A stretch of DNA of 64,000 nt from PGYR01 sp034670025 (lineage in GTDB: Bacteria > Bacteroidota > Ignavibacteria > Kapaibacteriales > UBA2268): positions 124,001 to 188,000 of the forward strand of contig JAXMOE010000005.1 of NCBI GenBank assembly GCA_034670025.1, read 5' to 3'. Positions within the stretch are counted from its first letter, which is position 1, and every line of letters starts with the position of its first letter. This document shows, piece by piece, positions 44,901 through 52,868 of this stretch. The position numbers and the translations under genes are program-made. The notes under the pieces were generated by a model. The model had not been told where the DNA came from. It saw only the letters and a list, made by a program, of their open reading frames with translations, and ran no database searches.

Positions 44901-45128
44901 AGCATACAAGCGCAATTCTTGATACCAATGGCAATATCTGTTGCCTATGGTTTATTGATAGCATCTGTGTTTATTCTGTTGCTTTTACCTATATTGCTTA
45001 TGTTGTTGAGCAAAACAAGAAAAGGACTTTACTGGTTGAAGACTAATGAAAACACTGAACCAGAGCAATTAGAACCGACAATAATTGAAGAAAATATGAT
45101 AAAAAAATACTTGAATGATGATGATTAG
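41943..45128 (+). CDS. RND efflux pump, inner-membrane permease
   Basis: A 1061-residue RND transporter of the HAE-1/multidrug type. It has twelve predicted transmembrane helices and two large periplasmic loops. SSFFPERESKNINISVIYPGASPEEIE opens the first porter domain. GIVVDDGIVVGEQIFQNYEDG in TM4 holds the paired Asp of the proton relay, and the related GIIVNDSIVFINTFND lies in TM10. LLTTVTTVAGLLPLLAE is the conserved TM11 region. It drives drug, lipid or metabolite export. It overlaps the TolC-like gene by 14 bp. Confidence 0.95.
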   Translation: MRAFIRYFIKYPTWSNTILILFMLFGFLALMNMKSSFFPERESKNINISVIYPGASPEEIETGIVQKIEDNLKGVQGVEEYKSTSQENAGSITVEVLEEYDTDEVLIDVRNAVDRVSSFPAGMEPPVVSKRPAIEFTYSFALFGDVDLETLKKTAQEVEDDLREIPEISQVEISGFPATEINIALDEDIMRRYQLTFQQVVNAVSAKNRDLSAGKIKTETEELLIRYEGKDYYADNLQDVIVKTNTDGSVVRLNDIAIVEDRFSEEPQRTFVDGKPAVVVSVSKIYGENTLEIAEAARTYEKNFNGKYPGIEAAMIDDATESLRGRISLLLENGAIGVGLVILSLALFLNWRLAFWVAMSLPFSFLGMFLMAYFFGITINVISLFGCIVVVGIVVDDGIVVGEQIFQNYEDGMKPYRAAIRGTLQVLPSVTFAILTTIVAFMPFFFIDTPGPRISDMSFVVIFVLLFSLVEVLVILPAHLAHSKALRQDIEKSKIRAKFDRLVNYPRNKIYKKFLHYSMKHKAIPIALSVFFFLVTAGIMGGGVLKTTFFPSIDSDNFTIKIELPSGARENQTDAVLEKIENAIAEVNEELKIKENTDEDLVIRVVKNIAAMPSGWGSAEAGNANVGNLQVFLQSEEVRTIPALTIAAMIGEKVGPLPEVDKAEFGSTSFFGKPISIPLMGRDLNDLQAAKKELKEQLQGITELRDVTDNDPQGLREIEIELKDKAFILGFNQLNIASQIRQGFFGEEVMRLQRGSDDVKVWVRFTEDYRSSLDNFENMRIRDGQGNSYPLRELIDYKIDRGSIKINHLDGMREITVEADTKDPKAEVPKIISDINEDILNPILAKYPTVKTVASGQAKRIEKLSKGLIILPVAFILMFFLVTLSFRSPLQALLVFALIPFGLMGAMWGHVIQGMSFNVMSFYGTIALIGIIVNDSIVFINTFNDNLKEGQKLNDAIYNAGVMRFRPILLTTVTTVAGLLPLLAETSIQAQFLIPMAISVAYGLLIASVFILLLLPILLMLLSKTRKGLYWLKTNENTEPEQLEPTIIEENMIKKYLNDDD

Positions 45129-46425
45129 AGCCATTAGTTTTATAGCAATTTGTCTGATTTCGTTTGGTAATCTTAGTTCACAAACTAAGCTTACTTTGCA
45201 AAATGCAGTAGAGAAAACACTCGAAAACAACTATAATATACTTATGGTTAGAAAAGATGTAGAAATAGCTGAAAATAGTGTAGATTACGGTAATGCTGGT
45301 TTTCTGCCTACGCTCGATGCAACAGGTAGTTACAGATACAGTGCTGAAGACAGCGAGACAAGGACAAGTCAGGGGACATTCCCTGGGAACAATAATGAGT
45401 CAACAAATCTTAGTGGAGCAGTTACACTCGGCTGGACTTTGTTCGATGGATTTGCTATGTTCGCTCGCTATGACCAATTTGAAGAAATAGAAAAGCTGAA
45501 CAAGGTATTTTTACAATTAGAAATAGAAACAAGATTGCAAGAGCTTTTCAATGTATATTATCAGATTAAAATGCTGAACAAGAACATAGGTCTTTTGGAA
45601 GAAACGCTAAAGTTTTCGCAAGACAGGGTTGACTTCCTAACTGCTTCCAATGAATACGGTGCTACAACGGGGACAGAAGTACTAAGAGCTAAGGTTGACT
45701 ACAATACCGATTTCTCCAATTTGCAAAGACAGCAAGTAGCTCTCAAAACAGCTAAATACCAACTCAAATACATTATGGGTGAGGTAACAACCGAAGAGTA
45801 CGAGCTTACTTCGGAATTGGCGGTTGGTGAGAGTTACGATTACAATGCCCTAAAAGATATGGCATTCCAGAGAAACAGCTCCATACAGCAGGCAATGATT
45901 AGCAAAGAAATTACCGAGCAAGACGAACGAATAATAGAAGCTGCCTATTACCCAAATATCCGATTCAATACTGGCTACAGCTACAGCGAGCAATCTTCTA
46001 AAAAAGGATTTATACTCGGTAGTAACAACGAGGGTGTGAACGCACAGATTTCACTAAGCTGGAATTTGTTCGATGGATTCCGAACTCAAATTGCCGACCA
46101 AAACACTGAGCTGTCTATTGAAAGGCAGGACATATTCATTCAGAATATAAGAGCTATGATAGAAACAAACCTAATGACTAATTACCAAGCTTATACCGAT
46201 TTGAAAGATGTGCTTAAGTTAGAAGAAGACAACCTGGTAACTGCAACTGAGAACTTCGAACGCTCCAAAAGTATGTTCAAATACGGAACAATCAACTCAC
46301 TTGACCTCCGCCAATCACAGATAAACCTACTTGCTACAGAGCAACGAATAGTTAATCTGAAACACGAAATAAAGACTTACGAGACCACATTGCTTATGCT
46401 CTCTGGTCAACTCAGGGGTGAGTAG
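45115..46425 (+). CDS. TolC-family outer-membrane efflux channel
   Basis: A 436-residue protein with signal peptide ending ISFGNLSSQ. Two OEP repeats follow: LTLQNAVEKTLENNYNILMVRKDVEIAENSV and GFLPTLDATGSYRYS in the first half; AYYPNIRFNTGYSYSEQSS with SLSWNLFDGFRT in the second. They form the trimeric barrel and alpha tunnel. Three consecutive ATG codons (45115, 45118, 45121) are possible starts; the last is equally good. Together with the adaptor and pump it completes a tripartite efflux system. Confidence 0.93.
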   Translation: MMMIRAISFIAICLISFGNLSSQTKLTLQNAVEKTLENNYNILMVRKDVEIAENSVDYGNAGFLPTLDATGSYRYSAEDSETRTSQGTFPGNNNESTNLSGAVTLGWTLFDGFAMFARYDQFEEIEKLNKVFLQLEIETRLQELFNVYYQIKMLNKNIGLLEETLKFSQDRVDFLTASNEYGATTGTEVLRAKVDYNTDFSNLQRQQVALKTAKYQLKYIMGEVTTEEYELTSELAVGESYDYNALKDMAFQRNSSIQQAMISKEITEQDERIIEAAYYPNIRFNTGYSYSEQSSKKGFILGSNNEGVNAQISLSWNLFDGFRTQIADQNTELSIERQDIFIQNIRAMIETNLMTNYQAYTDLKDVLKLEEDNLVTATENFERSKSMFKYGTINSLDLRQSQINLLATEQRIVNLKHEIKTYETTLLMLSGQLRGE

Positions 46426-46431
46426 CATGTC

Positions 46432-46624
46432 GCTCCTATGGAGCTCTTGTGGGTTGGCAGCGAAATTAATATCTATTAAAATATCGCACCGCTGGTGCTA
46501 ATTAGAACAGCCGCAGTGTGGCACAATATTAGTAGCATAGAATTAGATCAAACGCAACTAGCCACAGAGTGGCGGTATGTTGATAGTAGCTTGTTAATCA
46601 AAAAGAAAACCGCTCCGTGGGAGC
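46432..46624. repeat. Array of five REP-like 13-base stem-loops
   Basis: Each unit has 5-bp arms of the form GCNNC/GNNGC and a 3-nt loop: GCTCC/GGAGC (46432-46444), GCACC/GGTGC (46486-46498), GCCGC/GTGGC (46510-46522), GCCAC/GTGGC (46561-46573) and GCTCC/GGAGC (46612-46624). The inner bases of the arms change together. The block fills the gap between the convergent efflux and phosphatase genes. Confidence 0.85.
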
Positions 46625-46630
46625 GAAATA

Positions 46631-47902
46631 CTACCCCTTAATCGGCTTATCCCTCTTAATTACCACTAAAGTCTTATCATCATTATAAATTGAATTAGCA
46701 GAGAATTTCTGTACTCTTTCCAATATCATATAGGCAATTTCTTTGCAGCTTTTCTCATTGTGTTCTTTCAGCGTTTCGCGTATTCTCTGTTCGCCAAATA
46801 GCTCACCTTGTGCATTCATTGCTTCACTAATACCGTCGGAATAGATAACAAGAGTATCACCTTGTAACATACGGCAATTTTCTAATTTATACTTTTGATT
46901 GGGCATAATGCCAAGGAATCCACCAGTTGGAGGTAAGTCTTGGAACTTATCTTTAGAAGGGCGGTAGTGGACAGGTGGGCAATGTCCAGCGTTGGCATAA
47001 AGTATCAGTCTGTTGGACGAAAGAGTTAGCTCACCGTAGAACATAGTTACGAATCTTTCTCTTGAAAATGTCTTGTGTATTAGGTTGTTTAACCGTCCAA
47101 ACATATTAGTAATCTTAGGTGAAAATCCCATAGCCATACGGACAGCACCAGATACAAATAGTGCTTGAATAGCAGCGGGCATACCCTTACTGGCACAATC
47201 ACACACCAACACTCCGAGCGATTCCTCTTCAGTATCTTTCGACTCGTTACGTATGTAATCAAAGTAATCGCCACCTACTTCTTGGTCGGGCAAACAAAGT
47301 CCAAATATCTTATAATCGTGGAACTCTGTGTAGTGCTCAGGGAGTAAATTCCTTTGTATTTCACCGGCTTTGTTTAGCTCTTTGCCTTGGTGTTTATCCT
47401 TCTTTTTTATTCCCAAATCACGGAGGGCTATAGTAGCTAATCGTGATATTATTTTAAGGTTATCGTAAAGCTCATCGTCAAATTCCTCTGCGTTGAAGCC
47501 AATTAGGTATTCGAAAAATTTACCAGATTCCAAGTGAGTCAGCTCACCTACACCCATACCAGCATAGTTACCAATTCCAAACTTACGCAATTCGGTATTC
47601 TGTTCGCTACTGGTCAAAATCTTATTAACTCGGAGTGAGTTAATTTCATTGAAAAAAAGTTCATCACTCAGTGAGTTGAGAAAGCCAATAGGGATTTCAC
47701 GCATGTCGCCTGCTTTGTGAACCAACTCATAAGCATACTTGTCTGGCTTCAGCTTCCACACTCTGCCACCTATCATCTTTCTGTCAACTGATTTCACTAG
47801 CTGGTTGACCAAATCAGATAGTATTTCTAATTCAGAATCATAGTCATTAGCTGATATTTCGTCTAATATTAGCTCAATGTCAGAAGAATTAAGGTTTCCC
47901 AA
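46631..47902 (-). CDS. SpoIIE/RsbU-type PP2C serine phosphatase
   Basis: A 423-residue signalling phosphatase. The N-terminal 170 residues look GAF-like or helical without a clear family. A helical linker with AGEIQRNLLPEH leads into the PPM/SpoIIE domain (about 195-420). Metal-binding acids sit in VGGDYFDY (residues 219-226) and VLVCDCASKGMPAA; NAGHCPP, IYSDGISEA and the final NDDKTLVVI also match. It would dephosphorylate an anti-anti-sigma (STAS) protein. The start is a TTG one base after the dapA stop, with AGGA inside dapA, suggesting coupled translation. Confidence 0.9.
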   Translation of the reverse strand: MGNLNSSDIELILDEISANDYDSELEILSDLVNQLVKSVDRKMIGGRVWKLKPDKYAYELVHKAGDMREIPIGFLNSLSDELFFNEINSLRVNKILTSSEQNTELRKFGIGNYAGMGVGELTHLESGKFFEYLIGFNAEEFDDELYDNLKIISRLATIALRDLGIKKKDKHQGKELNKAGEIQRNLLPEHYTEFHDYKIFGLCLPDQEVGGDYFDYIRNESKDTEEESLGVLVCDCASKGMPAAIQALFVSGAVRMAMGFSPKITNMFGRLNNLIHKTFSRERFVTMFYGELTLSSNRLILYANAGHCPPVHYRPSKDKFQDLPPTGGFLGIMPNQKYKLENCRMLQGDTLVIYSDGISEAMNAQGELFGEQRIRETLKEHNEKSCKEIAYMILERVQKFSANSIYNDDKTLVVIKRDKPIKG

Positions 47903-47903
47903 A

Positions 47904-48794
47904 TTATAATAGTCCTACTTTTTGCATTTCGTCTTTAAGTAATTCACGAGTAGCGTCAGTTATCTGCATTAGTGGCATACGGAAGTTATCTTCCATCATT
48001 CCCATCATCTGTAGTGCAGTCTTTGCAGGAACTGGGTTCGGTTCAGCAAAGTTCAATTGCATTAGGTTCATCAGTTTGTAGTGTAGCTCTCTCGCTGTTG
48101 CAAAGTCATTTTCTAACGCTGCTTTGATACAATCAGAGAACATCTTTGGTGCATAGTTAGAAAGCACAGAAACTACGCCATCAACACCTGCTGCAATTAG
48201 AGGCATAGTGATAGGGTCGTCACCCGAAAGCACTGAGAAATCATCAGGAGAGTGGTTGACCATAGTCATAATCTGCTCCATATCGCCCGAAGCTTCTTTG
48301 GTAGCGACTATGTTTTCGAATTCTTCTGCAAGCTTTATTTGTACTTCTGGTAATATATTCACCGTGCTTCTGCCCGGCACATTGTATATAATGTGAGGCA
48401 TATCAACGGCATCTGCTATCATACGGTAGTGGTTATAAAGTCCCTCTTGCGATGGCTTGTTGTAATACGGAGCAACGAGCAAAGTAGCATCGGCACCGAG
48501 TTCTTTGGCAACTAGCGATAAATCAATCGAAGCTTGGGTATTGTTAGAGCCAGTTCCAGCTATTATTGGAACTCGCTTGTCAACGTGCGAAATAGCAGTA
48601 GTAATCAGTGCCACTTTTTCTTTTGTGTTCAAAGTAGCAGACTCACCAGTAGAGCCACACACAACTATACCACTTACGCCATTTTCTATCTGGTGATCCA
48701 AATGTTTTTTGAAATCATCAAAATTGATTGACATATCCTTGTTGAAAGGAGTAACAATTGCCGTGTAAGTACCGCGAAACATTTTGTTGCTCAT
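47904..48794 (-). CDS. dapA: 4-hydroxy-tetrahydrodipicolinate synthase
   Basis: A 296-residue TIM-barrel lyase condensing pyruvate and aspartate semialdehyde in the lysine/diaminopimelate pathway. It shows GSTGESATL (residues 47-55), APYYNKPSQEGLYNHY, IIYNVPGRSTVN with Tyr137, and ATKEASGD with the Schiff-base Lys166. AGGGAT stands before the ATG. A phosphatase gene follows on the same strand with a one-base gap, an unusual partner. Confidence 0.96.
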   Translation of the reverse strand: MSNKMFRGTYTAIVTPFNKDMSINFDDFKKHLDHQIENGVSGIVVCGSTGESATLNTKEKVALITTAISHVDKRVPIIAGTGSNNTQASIDLSLVAKELGADATLLVAPYYNKPSQEGLYNHYRMIADAVDMPHIIYNVPGRSTVNILPEVQIKLAEEFENIVATKEASGDMEQIMTMVNHSPDDFSVLSGDDPITMPLIAAGVDGVVSVLSNYAPKMFSDCIKAALENDFATARELHYKLMNLMQLNFAEPNPVPAKTALQMMGMMEDNFRMPLMQITDATRELLKDEMQKVGLL

Positions 48795-48876
48795 AGCATT
48801 ATCCCTAACTGATTGATTTTTTAAAACACAAAATTAATCAAAAAGAGTAGTAAAGTCAATGATAATATACTAAGCA

Positions 48877-48911
48877 CAAAAAAAGCCCAATAACTTAATC
48901 GCTATTGGGCT
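48877..48911 (-). terminator. Terminator behind lipoprotein A
   Basis: AGCCCAATA/TATTGGGCT stem, 10-nt loop, T-run on the minus strand. Two related copies follow at 49481 and 50032. Confidence 0.88.
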
Positions 48912-48934
48912 CATTCTTCTTGGTATAATGTTAT

Positions 48935-49417
48935 CTAATATTCTACTTCAAATGAACCAGAGACAGATCTCATTGTTTCAAGATTATCAGAAGAAACTCC
49001 GTGAGCAGAAAAGCTGTATGTCCCAACCATAATGTTACCAGAAACGCTAGTAATAGTACAAGTCTCATCATCACCATAAGCCCAACTTAGTTTTACCTCA
49101 TCACTGCCGTTGCCCCTTGTTTCGTTGTAAAATCCAGTTATTCCAAATTCACCAACTTTAGGAATGCCACCCATATCTGGTATATTAATAGTGATACCGA
49201 TAGTTTGAATATCACTACCACTAATATTATAAGTCCCCTTTACTTGGCTAAATAGTTTACTAAATGTAATATCATCAGTAGTGTATTCTTTACCATCTGT
49301 GCTCATTTTCATTGAGTTTGGGGTTTCATCACCTGGATCCGTAGGGTCATCACTCCCGCAGCTTGAAACAAACAAAGCAAGTGTAAGTAGAACAAATATG
49401 TTAGTTATAAGTCTCAT
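48935..49417 (-). CDS. Small lipoprotein A of a tandem trio
   Basis: A 160-residue protein with lipoprotein signal (FVLLTLALFVSSC, Cys20) followed by the acidic GSDDPTDPGDE spacer. Beta-rich remainder with TGFYNETRGNGSDEV near the middle and a GTYSFSA then VSGSFEVEY ending. The ending matches the two genes upstream, so the three are paralogues. Function unknown; such lipoproteins with an N-terminal DDD spacer are common in Bacteroidota and often surface-exposed. AGGTGACAGG precedes the ATG. Confidence 0.75.
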   Translation of the reverse strand: MRLITNIFVLLTLALFVSSCGSDDPTDPGDETPNSMKMSTDGKEYTTDDITFSKLFSQVKGTYNISGSDIQTIGITINIPDMGGIPKVGEFGITGFYNETRGNGSDEVKLSWAYGDDETCTITSVSGNIMVGTYSFSAHGVSSDNLETMRSVSGSFEVEY

Positions 49418-49480
49418 CCTGTCACCTATTAAATTAATTGATATAAAACATTACCTCAAATTATGAAAAAAATAAATCAA

Positions 49481-49513
49481 TAAAAAAGCCCAATAACTAA
49501 TTGTTATTGGGCT
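49481..49513 (-). terminator. Terminator behind lipoprotein B
   Basis: Perfect 11-bp stem AGCCCAATAAC/GTTATTGGGCT with a 5-nt loop and a T-run on the minus strand. Confidence 0.9.
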
Positions 49514-49541
49514 TCTATAAAATCTAATGATATGAAGAGCT

Positions 49542-50009
49542 TTATATACCAGTCCAGCTTCTTTTTACTTTGAATGAGCCAGTTACTTTCTTCTCTGTGC
49601 CATCACTATTGTCAGCTGTAAAAGAAAAAGTTCCGCTAACTTCATCATCATTTACTTCATTTACTTCTGCAGAACCATCCAAATCATTCCATGATTTCAA
49701 GTTCTCTTCGTTTTCCATTGAACGATAATAGCAAACAGCAGGGTAAGTGCCAGCAACAAAATCTCCATCTACTTGTATAGATACATTAATGATTTCAGTT
49801 AAGTCACCAGTTGTTTTTTCTGCTCGTACACTCTTTGTAGTATTAACGAACACACCATTATCTACTTCCCACGGCTCATCATTAATTGTAGTAATTACTT
49901 GACCCAACTCCATCTCGCTTGGCTTATTGCCGTTATCATCATCGTCACCACATGACACTAATGCAATTGCTATTGCGGCTAAAAATAAAATTTTGATTAT
50001 TGATTTCAT
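49542..50009 (-). CDS. Small lipoprotein B of a tandem trio
   Basis: A 155-residue lipoprotein: ILFLAAIAIALVSC (Cys20) then GDDDDNGNKPS. Beta-rich domain with GQVITTINDEPWEVDNGVFV near the start and VSGTFSFTADNSDG plus KKVTGSFKVKRSW at the end, closely matching lipoprotein C (GTFSFTG, KKVSGSFNVSR). The arrangement VDG/W with a GTF and GSF strand pair recalls the DUF6252-type lipoproteins, though this is only a visual impression. AGGAG lies before the ATG. Confidence 0.78.
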   Translation of the reverse strand: MKSIIKILFLAAIAIALVSCGDDDDNGNKPSEMELGQVITTINDEPWEVDNGVFVNTTKSVRAEKTTGDLTEIINVSIQVDGDFVAGTYPAVCYYRSMENEENLKSWNDLDGSAEVNEVNDDEVSGTFSFTADNSDGTEKKVTGSFKVKRSWTGI

Positions 50010-50031
50010 AATCTACTCCTGTTAATTATAA

Positions 50032-50065
50032 TAAAAAAAGCCCGATAACTAACTGTTACTGGGCT
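50032..50065 (-). terminator. Terminator behind lipoprotein C
   Basis: AGCCCAGTAAC/GTTATCGGGCT on the minus strand with 5-nt loop, one mismatch and one wobble, then seven T. A diverged copy of the terminators at 48877 and 49481. Confidence 0.87.
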
Positions 50066-50095
50066 GGAATAAAAATATCAGTCCATATCTTCGAA

Positions 50096-50578
50096 TTATT
50101 GTCTTGATACGTTGAATGAACCACTAACTTTCTTAGTTGACCCATCATCGTCGTTAGTACCAGTAAACGAGAATGTACCTCTTATTTCTGTTTCAGTTAC
50201 TTCTGTTACTTCGCAGCTACCACTTGCGTCGTTCCACGATTCAGTAGAACCTGTTGCACCCATTCCTGTTGTTTCTTGATAAAAACAAATTGCAGTATAA
50301 GTCTTTGCTTCTACTTCTGTTGTCTTTTGCAATAAAACTGAAACAGTTTTTGTTGTTCCATTTATTGGATTGCTAATGTCAATTTGTGCTCCAGACACTT
50401 GGCCCGAAATATTATAAAATATTGCGTTTTGTGCTTCAAAGCCACTACCACCAACCGTTGCTTTCATAGTACCAATTTTCAAATCACTTGGGCCAGTTGA
50501 ACTATCGTCATCACCGCAAGACGTTGTTAATAGTGATAAAGAAAGCATTAGTGCAAACAAAAACATAAACTTTTTCAT
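50096..50578 (-). CDS. Small lipoprotein C of a tandem trio
   Basis: A 160-residue lipoprotein: FMFLFALMLSLSLLTTSC (Cys21) then GDDDSSTGPS. The mature domain has KIGTMKATVGGSGFEAQNAI, a cysteine-bearing strand TYTAICFYQ shared with lipoprotein B (TYPAVCYYR), then SWNDASGSCEVTEV also shared (SWNDLDGSAEVNEV). The conserved AICFYQ and SWND blocks show B and C are the closest pair. It is the first gene of the trio, with AGGAG before the ATG. Function unknown. Confidence 0.78.
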   Translation of the reverse strand: MKKFMFLFALMLSLSLLTTSCGDDDSSTGPSDLKIGTMKATVGGSGFEAQNAIFYNISGQVSGAQIDISNPINGTTKTVSVLLQKTTEVEAKTYTAICFYQETTGMGATGSTESWNDASGSCEVTEVTETEIRGTFSFTGTNDDDGSTKKVSGSFNVSRQ

Positions 50579-50730
50579 AATAAATCTCCTATTGTTAAGT
50601 AAATAATAATGTCAAATATAATACAATTTTTCATTATTTACACAAAAATACTCGCTTGTGCTTAAATTACTATGTATTGTCTTCTAAATAGAATAATTTT
50701 GCTGTTTGGAATTACAACATCTGGATATTT

Positions 50731-51330
50731 ATGTTTTCACTGCTAATTGCTTTTGTGGTTATGATTAACCCAATCGCATTATTTTTATATTTACTTCCTA
50801 TTATGGAAGAACTTGAGCATAAAGAATTTGCGAAAGTAATGTTCAAAGCTACATTCATTTCGTTTATGATTTACTTCATTTTCTTTCTCTTTGGAGACGT
50901 TATATTTACGAGAGTTTTTCAGATTAATTTTGAATCATTCAGAATATTTGGTGGTATTGTGCTATTCTCATTTGCCTATTTTTATATAGTCAAAGGACAA
51001 AAAGCAATGCTTAGGATGAAGGAAAACTTGGACGATTTGGCTAACGAAATTGCTCTTCCATTTATGGTGGGTGCAGGAACTATATCGCTTGCCATTTTGA
51101 TGAAAGAAAAGTTAGACTATGCCCTCGGTATAGGGACTCTTATACTTGCGACATTTGTTAGTTTCAATATAGTTATGGGGCTAAAGTTCGTTCGTGATAG
51201 ACTGAAAAATGAACGATTGAGAATAGCATTTGACAAGAATATGGAAATAGCCGTTCGACTCAATGGTTTCTTCGTTGGAGCTATTGGTATAGATATGATG
51301 AACACTGGCATTAGAAATATGTACCTATAA
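50731..51330 (+). CDS. MarC family integral membrane protein
   Basis: A 199-residue inner-membrane protein with six hydrophobic segments, the MarC/UPF0056 size. The N-terminal VVMINPIALFLYLLPIMEEL is the family's NP-x4-P signature. FRIFGGIVLFSFAYFYIVKG, ALPFMVGAGTISLAILM and the final LNGFFVGAIGIDMMNTGI correspond to later helices. Despite the name, the family is not a multiple-antibiotic-resistance determinant and its role is unclear. It starts a plus-strand run with the permease downstream (64 bp). Confidence 0.85.
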   Translation: MFSLLIAFVVMINPIALFLYLLPIMEELEHKEFAKVMFKATFISFMIYFIFFLFGDVIFTRVFQINFESFRIFGGIVLFSFAYFYIVKGQKAMLRMKENLDDLANEIALPFMVGAGTISLAILMKEKLDYALGIGTLILATFVSFNIVMGLKFVRDRLKNERLRIAFDKNMEIAVRLNGFFVGAIGIDMMNTGIRNMYL

Positions 51331-51394
51331 AAAAATCAATTCCTTTTTGAATTTTACCTATTATTATTTATCTTTGAATAAGAAACAACAATAG

Positions 51395-52855
51395 GTGTCC
51401 GTGGAAGAAATAAAAAAGCCCAAAAGAGGGCTATTACCAACCTTAGGTTTATACACTACCTTAGCTATAGTAATTGGTGCCGTAATCGGTTCTGGTATAT
51501 TCAAAAAGCCAGCCGTTATGGCAGAAGTAACTGGTTCTCCAGAGCTAATGCTTTTCGTTTGGGTGCTGGCAGGAGTGCTTACTCTTTTTGGTGCATTGTC
51601 CAACGCCGAAGTTGCATCGATGATACCAGAAACTGGTGGTCAGTACATTTACTTCGAGAAAATGTACGGCAGATTTGTCGCATTTATGTACGGCTGGGCA
51701 TTGCTCGCTGTGATTCAAACTGGCTCTATCGCTTCTATTGCCTACGTTTTTGCAGAGTATTCCCAAGAGTTTACGGCATTCATAATGCCCCGATTTACCG
51801 AAGCAACAGAGCAGAGCATAACATTTACAATTCCATTTATAGGTAAGTTCTACCCCTTGGAAAACATAGGAATAAAGGCAATCACTATTAGTGTTATCCT
51901 ATTTCTTAGCTTTGTCAACTATCTCGGAGTTCGATTTGGTGGCAGAATTTCACTCGTGTTCACAATTGCAAAAGTCTTAGCCATACTCGTATTAGTAGCA
52001 TTCGGCTTTGCTTATAGCGATGGAAGCGTAGTGAACTTAACCACCGATGCTCCTTCGTTTAGCTCTAACACTAACTACATTTTCGCTGGGATAGTGGGTG
52101 CTTTGTCGGCGGCCTTCTGGTCCTATGACGGTTGGAACAACATTACCTACATAGCAGGCGAAGTAAAAAAACCACAAATAAATATTCCAAAATCATTGAT
52201 TATTGGTACACTAGTTATCATTGCTGTCTATCTGCTTATTAATGTGGCATTCTTATACGTTATACCAGTAGAGCAAATGGCAGGCAGCTCACGAATAGCG
52301 GCTGATGTGGCTAATATCGCTATGGGTCCAGTTGGGGCTATGTTCGTTGCGGCAGCCGTTATGGTTTCTACTTTTGGTACAACCAACGGGACAATTATGG
52401 TTAGCTCACGAGTTTACTACGCAATGTCACAAAAGGGGTTATTCTTTAAGAAAATTGGCAAAAGCCACGATAAATTTTTTACTCCTGGCAATGCACTGAT
52501 ACTACAAGCTGTGTGGTCATGTGCATTAGTTATGTCTGGCACATTCGATCAACTTACGGATATGCTAATATTTGTCAGTTGGATATTCTACGCCGCTGGT
52601 GCTTATGGTGTGTTCATATTACGGAAAAAAATGCCTGACGCGCCAAGACCCTACAAAGTATGGGGTTATCCGTTTGTCCCAGCAATATTCGTAGTAGTCG
52701 CTACAATATATGTCGTATCTACACTTTATACAGATATACAAAGTTATGCAAATGGAGAATCTGAAATAATTCGTTCGGTATTTGGATTATTTTTATTATC
52801 TTTAGGTATTCCATTCTACATATACTTCAAAAAGAAGAATCATTCAACAACTTAA
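51395..52855 (+). CDS. APC family amino acid permease
   Basis: A 486-residue transporter with about twelve transmembrane helices. AIVIGAVIGSGIFKKPAVMAE in TM1 is the unwound substrate-binding GSGIF motif. ETGGQYIYFEKMYGR after TM2 and FWSYDGWNNITYIAGEVKKP near TM6 are typical of LAT/APC exchangers. It moves amino acids across the inner membrane. The start is a GTG: 51395, or the GTG two codons later at 51401; no strong ribosome binding site helps to choose. yciO follows 13 bp downstream. Confidence 0.92.
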   Translation: MSVEEIKKPKRGLLPTLGLYTTLAIVIGAVIGSGIFKKPAVMAEVTGSPELMLFVWVLAGVLTLFGALSNAEVASMIPETGGQYIYFEKMYGRFVAFMYGWALLAVIQTGSIASIAYVFAEYSQEFTAFIMPRFTEATEQSITFTIPFIGKFYPLENIGIKAITISVILFLSFVNYLGVRFGGRISLVFTIAKVLAILVLVAFGFAYSDGSVVNLTTDAPSFSSNTNYIFAGIVGALSAAFWSYDGWNNITYIAGEVKKPQINIPKSLIIGTLVIIAVYLLINVAFLYVIPVEQMAGSSRIAADVANIAMGPVGAMFVAAAVMVSTFGTTNGTIMVSSRVYYAMSQKGLFFKKIGKSHDKFFTPGNALILQAVWSCALVMSGTFDQLTDMLIFVSWIFYAAGAYGVFILRKKMPDAPRPYKVWGYPFVPAIFVVVATIYVVSTLYTDIQSYANGESEIIRSVFGLFLLSLGIPFYIYFKKKNHSTT

Positions 52856-52868
52856 TCTTGGAGCGCAA

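Noticed and set aside
46432..46624. CRISPR array
   Set aside because: Units are palindromes of 13 bases with variable arms and irregular spacing; there are no constant direct repeats, regular spacers or cas genes.
50731..51330. Antibiotic-resistance gene because of the MarC name
   Set aside because: The MarC family is not a proven resistance determinant; only the membrane-protein family call is supported.
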